From the NCBI RefSeq assembly GCF_002272875.1, contig NZ_MLAN01000001.1:1-64000 (forward strand): DNA of 64,000 nucleotides, written 5' to 3'. This stretch comes from Helicobacter sp. 11S02629-2 (GTDB taxonomy: Bacteria; Campylobacterota; Campylobacteria; Campylobacterales; Helicobacteraceae). The notes under the pieces are model-generated. The model worked only from the letters and a program-made list of their open reading frames with translations. It was not told the origin of the DNA and did no database searches. A program made the position numbers and the translations under genes. Shown piece after piece: positions 45,855 through 54,277 of the stretch (its first letter is position 1; each line of letters begins with the position of its first letter).

Positions 45855-45899
45855 AAGATGAGAAAGCTTCTAACTTTATGTATTAGGCTATCTCATCTT
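45855..45899 (-). terminator. candidate terminator after atpE
   Basis: AAGATGAGA (45855-45863) pairs with TCTCATCTT (45891-45899) across a 27-base loop, with further weak inner pairing. On the reverse strand a TTGCTTACTTC stretch follows. It is a moderate candidate. Confidence 0.4.
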
Positions 45900-45932
45900 A
45901 GTGTTTTAGTTTTTAAGATTTATATTTAGATT

Positions 45933-46238
45933 CTATAAAAACGGGTTTGCATATAAAGCGATGATGGCAAAAACAAGTGTATAGATAACTTGCGCTTCAA
46001 TAAGAGCTATGGCGATAAACATAGTCGCTTGAAGTTTTGAACCAAGTGCTGGGTTTCTAGCTGTACCAGTTATAGCTGCAGCTGCTGCGTGTCCCATACC
46101 TATACCACCACCAAGAGCGGCTATACCTAAGCCTACAACTGCTCCAACTACAGAAAAGGCTTGTATAAACTCTTTTCCACCTATCTCACCTGCAAATGCA
46201 AAGCCGGTTATGGCAAGCACAGTAAATAATAACTTCAT
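45933..46238 (-). CDS. atpE: ATP synthase F0 subunit c
   Basis: Subunit c forms the proton-driven rotor ring of ATP synthase. The 101-residue protein has an N-terminal signal-like extension (MKLLFTVLAITGFAFAGE), found in Campylobacterota c-subunits. Two transmembrane hairpin helices follow: a Gly-rich GLGIAALGGGIGMGHAAAAA, then the helix FIAIALIEAQVIYTLVFAII, whose Glu binds the proton. The polar loop GTARNPALGSKLQ contacts F1. It stands apart from other atp genes, as is usual in this group. Confidence 0.97.
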   Translation of the reverse strand: MKLLFTVLAITGFAFAGEIGGKEFIQAFSVVGAVVGLGIAALGGGIGMGHAAAAAITGTARNPALGSKLQATMFIAIALIEAQVIYTLVFAIIALYANPFL

Positions 46239-46694
46239 TAAGTCTCCTTATATATCAAAGTCGTTCGGATCAATACCCCTACTTAAACTCTGTAAGGTGG
46301 ATTATGTACTAAGTTTGATTAAGAAAAGTTTAAAGTTAAAAGACTTTAGGCTTGTAGGCTTAGCTTTTAAGGGTGGAATCTAATATTTTATATTTTGCTT
46401 TGTATTTAAAAGGGAGTGTTATTGCATTAGATAACTCCTTTTTACCTAGTGCTTTAAAAATAAAACTTTTTGCATGGCAATACTCAAATTTAAGCTTACT
46501 TTAATCAAAAAAAAAAAAACGGCTTACAATATCTCGCATTTTCAAATAATGAAAGCTAGCAAAGTTAACCTTTGTTAAATCAGATAGCTACATGTCATTG
46601 CCATAGCTTATAACAACAAGACATTAAAAGCATATACCACGCCTTAACTCAAAAAATTAAAAAAAATACAAAACGCCAACGAGGAGAATTAAAA
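46239..46694. other. intergenic region with A13 tract, divergent promoters
   Basis: The gap separates the divergent atpE and the barrel/coiled-coil gene. It holds the A13 tract and TACAAT box at 46507-46530 and a CATGTCATTGCCA sequence related to the dispersed repeat remnants. No gene is seen. Confidence 0.5.
46507..46530 (+). promoter_or_regulatory. A13 tract directly upstream of a -10 box
   Basis: Thirteen A (46507-46519) are followed by CGGCT and TACAAT (46525-46530). A -35 element at normal distance would fall at about 46501-46507, so the tract forms most of the spacer. Length changes would alter promoter spacing for the outer-membrane gene that starts at 46695. Confidence 0.5.
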
Positions 46695-47735
46695 ATGAAA
46701 AAAAGTGTAGTAAGTATAATAGCCCTAATGGCAATACTAGGAATAGGTAGTCTAGCAAATGCTAATGAAGCACAAAGCGGGAATCTAATATGCAAACAAA
46801 GTAATGATGGGTCAGGTGAGCTTATCTGCCATAAAGCGATAATCATCCAAAGTCCAAACACTCAAGTACAAAACACTCAAACTCAAAATGCCGATGAGAT
46901 AAGAACTATAAAGAGAGTAGAGTATAGCGATGATACTGGCACTAGCAGAGCTAAAAAAGAAGGTAATAGCGGGTTTTTGCTAGGCATTGATCTAGGGATT
47001 ACTAGACCACTTGGCTATGGTGCAGGCTTGCGTATAGGAGGTCAGAAAGCTTTCACTCATAATATGGGCTTAAGATTCTACCTTAGTGATAATTTTGCTG
47101 TATCAAGTGGTTTTTTCGATAATGGCTTGGCTGCTAATATAGACTACTACTATAACTTTGTTAAAGGCTTTGGATTCTATATAGGATCTGGCATAGGCTA
47201 TGAAACTGTTGTAGGTGGTTTTGGTAGCAGTAGGGTTGATTTTGGTGATAGTGGTGGTGGAAGTTTTATGTATAGTAGCAGTAGCTATGCTTCTGGTGCT
47301 GGTAGTCCTAATGGTATATCTAATGAGCAAACAGTAAGAGCCTTAACAACGATGGGTCGCTTAGACCAACAGAGGAATAGAATAGAACAAGACCAAACAT
47401 TATCAGATGAGGAAAAGTCTACTAAAATTGAAGCTCTAGAGAATAAAAGTAGCAACATAGCTGCTGACTTAGCTGCTGGAGATTCTGCATCATTAGAAAG
47501 AGATATAGCTAATGCTGCAACAAGAGTTTCTGCAAGTGTTGTACAGCCACAAACTACAGAAAGTTCTGGTATATATTCTGTTAGTAGTTTTTACGTCCCT
47601 ATAAACTTAGGACTTCAGTATGACTTTGGACATAGCATACTTAATCTAGGTATAAAAGTGCCTTTATATGTTGGAGGGGGAAGTATAGCCTCTGGAGGTC
47701 TTACAGTCATAGGGGGCTATACCTATGTATGGTAG
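46695..47735 (+). CDS. small outer membrane beta-barrel with extracellular coiled-coil insert
   Basis: A 346-residue protein with a signal peptide (about 1-23) and a GAGGAG Shine-Dalgarno. Residues about 95-185 are alternating barrel strands (LLGIDLGITRPLGYGAGLRIGG, MGLRFYLSDNFAV, GFGFYIGSGIGYETVVGG). A Gly/Ser-rich run (GDSGGGSFMYSSSSYASGAG) leads into a charged helix (LDQQRNRIEQDQTLSDEEKS). The last two or three strands end GGYTYVW. This is an eight-stranded-type barrel with a helical surface loop, the same plan as the protein at 38260-39942 on a smaller scale. Family unknown; surface exposure inferred. Confidence 0.7.
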   Translation: MKKSVVSIIALMAILGIGSLANANEAQSGNLICKQSNDGSGELICHKAIIIQSPNTQVQNTQTQNADEIRTIKRVEYSDDTGTSRAKKEGNSGFLLGIDLGITRPLGYGAGLRIGGQKAFTHNMGLRFYLSDNFAVSSGFFDNGLAANIDYYYNFVKGFGFYIGSGIGYETVVGGFGSSRVDFGDSGGGSFMYSSSSYASGAGSPNGISNEQTVRALTTMGRLDQQRNRIEQDQTLSDEEKSTKIEALENKSSNIAADLAAGDSASLERDIANAATRVSASVVQPQTTESSGIYSVSSFYVPINLGLQYDFGHSILNLGIKVPLYVGGGSIASGGLTVIGGYTYVW

Positions 47736-47858
47736 AAGTGTGTGGTAAGAAGAAAGATTGCAATGTTGATTAATATGTCAGCACTTTATAGTGATATAAA
47801 TACATCTTTTTAGTATATGAAACTCACTTGCATTATTGAAAGATAAGTAAGCACTAGC

Positions 47859-47948
47859 TTGCGTGGTAATCAATCACAAGGGGGATATAAAATCGCCATC
47901 TTAATAAAGGCATCTTTTTGTGATGATAATGTTTAGATTACCACGCAA
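47859..47948. repeat. 90-base structured inverted repeat
   Basis: TTGCGTGGTAATC (47859-47871) and GATTACCACGCAA (47936-47948) are perfect 13-base inverted repeats. Nested inside are TCACAA (47874) and TTGTGA (47918). The left arm recurs almost intact at 35601, and CTTAGTGCATGAT next to it recurs at 33610. It is probably a dispersed non-coding repeat and may also act as a transcription stop between two convergent genes. Confidence 0.65.
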
Positions 47949-47989
47949 ACTTTTAATCTTTTAGCGTTAATCTCTTAGTGCATGATATT

Positions 47990-49198
47990 TTAAGCCCTAC
48001 CTTTTATAACCTTGCCATCTTCTAGCACTACCCAAGGAAGCCCTTGCTTATCAAGCTCACTCATAAAAGGATCAGGGTTATTTTGCTCCATATTAAACAC
48101 ACCCTTACCACTCCAAACTTTTGTAGCTATAAGCTTTGCGCCAATGACAGCTGGTACACCTGTAGTGTAGCTTACACCTTGTGCATTTACTTCTTTATAA
48201 CACTCTTCATGATCACAGACATTATAGATATAAATAGTTCTTTGTTTACCATCTTTTTTGCCTTTAAAGTAGCAGCCAATATTAGTTTTACCTTTGGTTC
48301 TAGAAGCTAGACTTGCAGGGTCTGGAAGCAAGGTTTTTAAAAACTGCATAGGGATGATTTTTACACCATTATGCTTTACTTCATCAATGCGCAACATTCC
48401 TACATTTTCAAGGCACTTCATATGAGTTAGATAGCTTTGTGAAAAAGTCATAAAAAATCTTATGCGTTTTAGCCCTTTTATGTGTTTTACTAGACTTTCT
48501 AGCTCTTCGTGATAAAGAAGATAGGAATCTTTTTTACCAACTTCTGGATAGTCCCAAACTTGCATTATCTCCATAGGCTTAGTTTCTATCCACTTGCCTT
48601 CTTCCCAGTAGCGGCCATTTGCACTAACTTCTCGTAAATTTATCTCAGGGTTAAAGTTAGTGGCAAAAGCATAGCCATGATCACCTGCATTGCAGTCTAG
48701 AATGTCTATAGATTCTATAGAATCAAAGTAGTGTTTTTGAGCATAGGCACAAAAGACATTAGTAACTCCTGGATCAAAGCCACTTCCTAAAAGCCCATAA
48801 ATCCCAGCTTCTTTAAACTTAGCATCTAGTGCCCACTGCTCTTTGTACTCAAACTTAGCAGTGTCTGGATGCTCATAGTTTGCAGTATCAAGGTAGTTAG
48901 TCTTAGTTTTTATGCAAGCTTCCATAATGCTTAAGTCTTGATAAGGAAGGGCTACGTTTATAACCACTACTGGCTTATACTTTTCTATCAAAGCTACTAG
49001 GGCGCTTACATCATCAGCATCAACTGCTTCTATGCTTATCTTACCTAGCCCTTTAGATTCTATACTTTTGGCTATGGCACGAGGTTTATCAAGCGTGCGA
49101 CTTGCTAGGATGATATTAGAAAATACATCTTTGTTCATAGCTAGTTTATGGGCTACTACACCTCCAACGCCTCCAGCGCCTATTTGTAATACTGTCAA
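47990..49198 (-). CDS. carboxynorspermidine dehydrogenase (saccharopine dehydrogenase family)
   Basis: The 402-residue protein begins with a Rossmann motif, VLQIGAGGVGGVVAHKL, and follows the saccharopine-dehydrogenase fold with INVALPYQDLSIMEACI and GFDPGVTNVFCAYA. The closest family I know in Campylobacterota is carboxynorspermidine/carboxyspermidine dehydrogenase (CASDH; C. jejuni Cj0172c). It condenses aspartate semialdehyde with a diamine for spermidine synthesis by the alternative route. The decarboxylase partner is not in the window. cysE lies 67 bases upstream on the same strand. Confidence 0.85.
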   Translation of the reverse strand: MTVLQIGAGGVGGVVAHKLAMNKDVFSNIILASRTLDKPRAIAKSIESKGLGKISIEAVDADDVSALVALIEKYKPVVVINVALPYQDLSIMEACIKTKTNYLDTANYEHPDTAKFEYKEQWALDAKFKEAGIYGLLGSGFDPGVTNVFCAYAQKHYFDSIESIDILDCNAGDHGYAFATNFNPEINLREVSANGRYWEEGKWIETKPMEIMQVWDYPEVGKKDSYLLYHEELESLVKHIKGLKRIRFFMTFSQSYLTHMKCLENVGMLRIDEVKHNGVKIIPMQFLKTLLPDPASLASRTKGKTNIGCYFKGKKDGKQRTIYIYNVCDHEECYKEVNAQGVSYTTGVPAVIGAKLIATKVWSGKGVFNMEQNNPDPFMSELDKQGLPWVVLEDGKVIKGRA

Positions 49199-49265
49199 TT
49201 TAGTTCCTTTATTAGAAGTTTATTATTTATATAAGATGGCATTATAAGTGCTAAATGTTACCAAA

Positions 49266-50192
49266 CTACTGCATTTTTATGGAATCTTGCTCTGTAGCTT
49301 CTTGCTTGCTAGCATCTTCTTTTAAATCTTTTTTAGATTCTGTCTTAATATCTTCTTTTGTGTCTGTTCTTATCTCTTCTTTGTTGTCTGCTTTTTCATC
49401 TTGCTTGATGGCTTTTAAAAATATGTCATAGACCTCATCAAGCTTAGCTTGCTCAAATCTATACTTACCATGCTCTTTGCATAAGTCTTTTATGTTGATA
49501 TTACCGTGTTCATCACTTACTGCATTAACTATTTGCTCATAGAGTTTTAGTTTACAAAGTATATAAGCAAACATCTCTTTATCGATATCTGGAAGCTTGG
49601 TAGTAGTAGTTTTTTCTTCTTTTTCTTTGGAATCTTCAGTCTTATGCTTATTAATAATCCTAGCTGGGATTCCAACTGCCACACAGTCATCTGGCACATC
49701 TTTTACTACGACTGAGTTAGAGCCTATTTTTACATTTTTCCCTATAGTGATATTACCTAGTACTTTAGCACCACTACCTATAACTGCACCTTCTAAGATA
49801 GTAGGGTGCCTTTTAGTCTTTTCTAGGCTTACTCCTCCTAAAGTTACTCCCTGATAGATAGTGACATCATCACCAATGATAGCAGTCTCACCAACTACTA
49901 AGCCTATACCATGGTCTATAAAAACCTTTCTTCCAACAACTGCTGCAGGGTGCAAGTCTATGTTATAGGCAAACTGACAAAAGCCCATGATGATGCGTCC
50001 TAAGACTTTCCAGTTTTTGAGATAAAGTCTATGTGCTATCCTGTGAAAGACTATAGTCATAACGCCGGGGTAGTTGAAAAAAAGCTCGACCTTGCTTTTA
50101 AAAGCTGGGTCTTTTAGTCTTGGTATGCTGAAGTCTTCTTTCATAAGTGAAAATATATTTCTGTTTAATGGATCTATTTGTGTTGTCATCAA
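49266..50192 (-). CDS. cysE: serine O-acetyltransferase with long charged C-terminal extension
   Basis: CysE makes O-acetylserine for cysteine synthesis. Residues 1-190 are the standard catalytic unit, with a left-handed beta helix and the active-site FIDHGIGLVVGETA block, GVTLGG and GNPAR-like VGIPARIINK. The 308-residue length exceeds the usual 170-270 because of two additions: a helical segment at about 205-265 and a Lys/Glu/Asp-rich tail to the end. In the family the free C-terminus normally docks into CysK, so the extension may alter that complex. Two ATG codons are adjacent, with AAGGATA upstream. Confidence 0.93.
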   Translation of the reverse strand: MMTTQIDPLNRNIFSLMKEDFSIPRLKDPAFKSKVELFFNYPGVMTIVFHRIAHRLYLKNWKVLGRIIMGFCQFAYNIDLHPAAVVGRKVFIDHGIGLVVGETAIIGDDVTIYQGVTLGGVSLEKTKRHPTILEGAVIGSGAKVLGNITIGKNVKIGSNSVVVKDVPDDCVAVGIPARIINKHKTEDSKEKEEKTTTTKLPDIDKEMFAYILCKLKLYEQIVNAVSDEHGNINIKDLCKEHGKYRFEQAKLDEVYDIFLKAIKQDEKADNKEEIRTDTKEDIKTESKKDLKEDASKQEATEQDSIKMQ

Positions 50193-50403
50193 TATATCCT
50201 TATTTAAATTTATAATTTTTAGCTTGCTAAATTAGAGGCAATTGCTACATTATAGCGTGGCTTTAAAATTAAGCTTTATTTATACTCTCTACAGTGTTTT
50301 TTTGTTAGAATAGCCCAAGTTTTAGATTCCACCACACGCTATTTTGAGCTTGGTTTAACCTTGTGACAAATTAAAGCATTTTATATAAGCCTAGGAGCGA
50401 TTT

Positions 50404-51375
50404 TTGATAAGCAGTATAGACAAAACTACCTCTTTGCACCTGCATAATGAAGCACAGTTTTTATGTTTCACCTTGGAAGAAGATAATAAGGATAGTAACC
50501 AGCTTTATGCGATGAATGTTTTTAAAATAAGAGAGATAATCTACTATGATGGTGACTTAGCAGAAACTGCCGGGGAGAATGATGGCATAGTGCTAGGCTT
50601 TCTAACAGTAAGAGGAGAAAGCATACCCTTGCTAGATATGAGAAGGTGGCTTTACTATAATCCAAAAGAGCCTAATAAAGACTTAAAACCTTACTCAGTA
50701 GACAACTCTAAAAAAAGCCTAGTTGTGATATGTAACTTTTCTGAGCATACAGTTGGGCTAAAGATTCACAGTGTAAAACGCATCATACAAAAGAGTTGGA
50801 GTGAGATATCAGTTGGCAGTGAGTTAGGCTTTGGCGGGAGTGATGATAAGATAACTGCTACTACTAAGTTTGATGATGGTAGTGTAGTCCAGATCTTAGA
50901 TGTAGAAAAGATGCTACTTGATGCCTTCCCTCATATAGATGATTCTAGAGACTTGGAGTTAAGCTCGCTTAAGTTTATAGATAGTGATAAGATTATCTTG
51001 CTAGCTGAAGATTCTAAGCCTGCACAAAAGTCTTTGCAAACCATCATGGAGCATCTTGGCTTAAAGTACTTTACTTTTGCTAATGGTAAAGCCTTACTTG
51101 AGTACCTTAACAGTCCGGGGGCTTTAGCACAAGTTGGCGCGGTTATCACAGACTTAGAGATGCCAGTGATATCTGGCTTTGAAGTCTTAAGAAGCATTAG
51201 AAATAATCCAAAAACTAAAGACTTGCCAGTTATCATAAACTCATCTATGAGTAATGATTCTAATATGGAAAAGGCTAGGGAGTTAAGGGCTAGTGCTTTT
51301 ATAACGAAGTCTAATCCTAGAGAAGTAGAAGATGCATTAAAAAATGCATTACATATAGAAGTAAAAACACATTAA
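50404..51375 (+). CDS. cheV2: chemotaxis coupling protein CheV (CheV2 type)
   Basis: A second CheV of 323 residues. The start is TTG at 50404, supported by an ideally spaced TAGGAG. A CheW domain (LYAMNVFKIREII, VLGFLTVRGESIPLLDM) is followed by a receiver with LLAEDSKPAQ, the phospho-Asp in VITDLEMPVISGFEV, and Lys in AFITKSNP. It directly precedes aspS and adk, the H. pylori arrangement HP0616-HP0618, which identifies it as CheV2. It diverges from the CheV at 7141 both in sequence and in linker length. Confidence 0.93.
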   Translation: MISSIDKTTSLHLHNEAQFLCFTLEEDNKDSNQLYAMNVFKIREIIYYDGDLAETAGENDGIVLGFLTVRGESIPLLDMRRWLYYNPKEPNKDLKPYSVDNSKKSLVVICNFSEHTVGLKIHSVKRIIQKSWSEISVGSELGFGGSDDKITATTKFDDGSVVQILDVEKMLLDAFPHIDDSRDLELSSLKFIDSDKIILLAEDSKPAQKSLQTIMEHLGLKYFTFANGKALLEYLNSPGALAQVGAVITDLEMPVISGFEVLRSIRNNPKTKDLPVIINSSMSNDSNMEKARELRASAFITKSNPREVEDALKNALHIEVKTH

Positions 51376-51389
51376 TTTAAGGTAGGGAT

Positions 51390-53159
51390 ATGCTTAGAAC
51401 AACTTATAACGCAGATTTAAGTTTAAAAGATATAGGAAAAGAAGTAAGGCTTTGTGGTTGGTGTAACACTTATAGGGATCATGGAGGGCTTATCTTTATA
51501 GACCTTCGTGATGTTAGTGGACTAGTACAACTAGTCTGTGATCCAAGCTCTAAGGCACACGCTATAGCTTCAAGCGTAAGAGACGAGTACGTTTTACTAG
51601 CACAGGGAAAAGTGCGCGCGCGTGGCGAAGGACTAAGTAACCCTAAGCTAAAAACTGGAGATATAGAAGTAGTGCTAGATTCCCTAACTATAGAAAATAA
51701 GTCTTTAACCCCTCCTATAAGCATAGGGGATTTTAGTGTTAATGAAGAGCTTCGCTTGAAGTATCGCTATCTTGACCTCCGTGCCCCTAAAAATATAGAA
51801 ACTTTTAAGCTTAGATCTAAAGTTAACAACCTTACTCGTAACTTCCTAGCAGAAAACAACTTTATAGAAGTAGACACACCTATACTTACTAAGGCCACGC
51901 CTGAAGGAGCTAGGGACTATTTAGTGCCTTCGCGTGTGCATGCTGGAGAGTTTTACGCACTACCTCAAAGCCCTCAAATCTTTAAACAGCTTTTAATGAT
52001 TGGCGGGTTTGATAGATACTTTCAGATAGCTAAGTGTTTTAGAGATGAAGACTTGCGCGCTGATAGACAGCCAGAGTTTACACAAATTGACATAGAGATG
52101 AGTTTTTGCAAGGAAGAAGACATCATAGAGTTAGCTTCAAATCTTATAAAAACCATCTTTGAAGGCTGCGGTAAAAAGGTCAATCTTCCAATCCCACGCA
52201 TGCTTTATAAAGATGCTATGAATTTATATGGAAGTGATAAACCTGATATGAGATTTGGCTTACCTTTAGCTGAGGTAAGTGAATACTTTTTAGATTCTGA
52301 AAATGATATATTTAAAAATATAGCCTTACTTGCCAAAGATGAAAACAACCTTAAAGGTGGTGGTAACACTATAAAAGCCTTAGTTGTGCCGGGTGCTGAT
52401 AGCATCTTTACTCGTAAAACTTATGGCGAGCTTGAATCTTTTGTGCGTGACTTTGGAGCAAAAGGGCTAGCTTACATACAGCATAAAGAAGATGGCTTAA
52501 AAGGGCCACTAGTTAAGTTTTTAAGTAAAAGCAGTTTAGATTCTATGATTAAAGCTTTAAATTTAAAAGTTGGCGATGTGGTCTTTTTTGGAGCTGGAGT
52601 TAAAAACACTGTGCTTGATTACATGGGGCGTTTAAGGCTAAAACTAGGAAGCGACTTAGGGCTTATAGATGAAGATGAGCTTAGCTTTTTGTGGGTAGTA
52701 GACTTTCCTATGTTTGAAGAAGATGAAGAAGGACTTAAAAGCTTACACCACCCTTTTACCATGCCAAAAGACATTAATGCTAATCCTTTGAAAATGGACT
52801 CAGTAGCCTATGATATCGTGTTAAATGGTATAGAGTTAGGTGGTGGAAGTATAAGAATCCACAAAGAAGACATCCAAGCAAAAGTCTTTGACCTCTTAGG
52901 TATAAGTAAAGAAGTGGCACAAGAGAAGTTTGGCTTTTTACTAGAAGCGTTACGTTTTGGAGCACCACCCCATGGTGGTATAGCTTTAGGGCTTGATAGA
53001 TTAGTCATGTTACTTAGCAAGTCTAGTAGTATAAGAGATGTTATAGCCTTCCCTAAAACGCAAAAAGCTACTTGTCTCTTAACTGATGCACCAAGTCATA
53101 TAGATTCTAAGCAGCTGCGTGAGCTTCATATAAAAACTAATACAAAGGATGCAAAGTGA
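51390..53159 (+). CDS. aspS: aspartyl-tRNA synthetase
   Basis: A 589-residue bacterial-type class IIb synthetase. The N-terminal OB fold ([23 protein letters not shown] spans residues 19-41) is followed by motif 2 ([18 protein letters not shown]), the bacterial insertion domain, and motif 3 ([13 protein letters not shown]). In H. pylori this enzyme is non-discriminating and also charges tRNA-Asn for transamidation; the same is likely here but cannot be seen directly. It overlaps adk by four bases. Confidence 0.97.
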   Translation: MLRTTYNADLSLKDIGKEVRLCGWCNTYRDHGGLIFIDLRDVSGLVQLVCDPSSKAHAIASSVRDEYVLLAQGKVRARGEGLSNPKLKTGDIEVVLDSLTIENKSLTPPISIGDFSVNEELRLKYRYLDLRAPKNIETFKLRSKVNNLTRNFLAENNFIEVDTPILTKATPEGARDYLVPSRVHAGEFYALPQSPQIFKQLLMIGGFDRYFQIAKCFRDEDLRADRQPEFTQIDIEMSFCKEEDIIELASNLIKTIFEGCGKKVNLPIPRMLYKDAMNLYGSDKPDMRFGLPLAEVSEYFLDSENDIFKNIALLAKDENNLKGGGNTIKALVVPGADSIFTRKTYGELESFVRDFGAKGLAYIQHKEDGLKGPLVKFLSKSSLDSMIKALNLKVGDVVFFGAGVKNTVLDYMGRLRLKLGSDLGLIDEDELSFLWVVDFPMFEEDEEGLKSLHHPFTMPKDINANPLKMDSVAYDIVLNGIELGGGSIRIHKEDIQAKVFDLLGISKEVAQEKFGFLLEALRFGAPPHGGIALGLDRLVMLLSKSSSIRDVIAFPKTQKATCLLTDAPSHIDSKQLRELHIKTNTKDAK

Positions 53160-53728
53160 AGAAGTTGTTTTTAATCATAGGAGCCCCAGGTAGTGGTAAA
53201 ACTACAGATGCTGAAAAGATAGCTGCTAACCGTGCTGATATAGCAGTACACTACTCAACTGGCGAGCTTTTAAGAAGTGAGAGTGCAAGCGGAAGTGAAA
53301 GAGGCAAACTTATAGAATCTTTTACTTCAAAAGGTCAGCTTGTGCCTCTTCATATAGTTGTACAAACTATAGTTCACGCTATAACTAACGCACCAAAAGA
53401 TGTCATACTAATAGATGGCTATCCAAGAAGTGTAGAGCAAATGAATGAGCTTGATAGCGTTTTAAGCATGAAAGATGATGTAAAACTTACAAGCGTCATA
53501 GAAGTAGAAGTAAGTGAAGCTGTAGCAAAAGATAGAGTTTTAGGACGTGCTAGGGGGGATGATGATAATGCTGAAGTGTTTAAAAACCGCATGCAAGTTT
53601 ATCTTGAACCACTACCTGAGATAGAAAAGTTCTATACTCATAAGAAGATATTACATAAGATAAATGGCGAAAGAAGCATAGATGAGATAGTCTCTGAGAT
53701 GCAAAAATATATAGAATCTAAAATATAA
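53156..53728 (+). CDS. adk: adenylate kinase
   Basis: Adk equilibrates ATP, ADP and AMP. The 190-residue short-lid form has a P-loop, [17 protein letters not shown], the AMP-binding [12 protein letters not shown] and DGYPRS motifs, and a short lid, [16 protein letters not shown]. In place of the usual P-R-S-x-x-Q-x it reads [10 protein letters not shown]. It is coupled to aspS by an ATGA-type overlap and is followed after 21 bases by ppa. Confidence 0.96.
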   Translation: MKKLFLIIGAPGSGKTTDAEKIAANRADIAVHYSTGELLRSESASGSERGKLIESFTSKGQLVPLHIVVQTIVHAITNAPKDVILIDGYPRSVEQMNELDSVLSMKDDVKLTSVIEVEVSEAVAKDRVLGRARGDDDNAEVFKNRMQVYLEPLPEIEKFYTHKKILHKINGERSIDEIVSEMQKYIESKI

Positions 53729-53749
53729 TCAAATAAAGAAAGGCTAATA

Positions 53750-54268
53750 ATGAATATAGAAAATATAAGTTATGGAAAAGATATAAATCACATAAACGCA
53801 GTTATAGAGATACCTTATGGGTCTAATATAAAGTATGAGCTAGATAAAGAAACTGGGGCTATAGTAGTAGATAGAGTTATGTTTTCAGCTATGTTTTATC
53901 CAGCAAACTATGGCTTTATACCCCAAACACTAGCTGATGATGGCGACCCGCTTGATATCTTAGTGTTAAATGAGTATCCACTAATCCCCGGAAGCGTTAT
54001 AGCATGCAGGGTTATAGGCATGCTTATAATGGAAGATGAAAAAGGTATGGATGAAAAGCTACTAGCTGTGCCAGTTAGTAAAGTAGATGCTAGATATGAA
54101 AATATTAAATCTATGAGTGACTTGCCTAAGATAACACTAGATAGAATCAAAAACTTTTTTGAAACTTATAAAATGCTAGAGCCTAATAAATGGGTAAAAG
54201 TTAAAGACTTTGTTGATGCAAAGCAAGCTGATATAGTTTTACAAAAGTCATTGAAGGCATATAAGTAA
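53750..54268 (+). CDS. ppa: inorganic pyrophosphatase
   Basis: A family I soluble pyrophosphatase of 172 residues that drives biosynthetic reactions by hydrolysing PPi. IPYGSNIKYELDK, YPANYGFIPQTLADDGDPLDIL (shown across its metal-binding Asp cluster) and KWVKVKDF are all family motifs. An AAAGAAAGG Shine-Dalgarno lies upstream. It is part of the cheV2-aspS-adk-ppa-gpmI forward cluster, and gpmI starts nine bases on. Confidence 0.97.
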   Translation: MNIENISYGKDINHINAVIEIPYGSNIKYELDKETGAIVVDRVMFSAMFYPANYGFIPQTLADDGDPLDILVLNEYPLIPGSVIACRVIGMLIMEDEKGMDEKLLAVPVSKVDARYENIKSMSDLPKITLDRIKNFFETYKMLEPNKWVKVKDFVDAKQADIVLQKSLKAYK

Positions 54269-54277
54269 GGTTTATAC

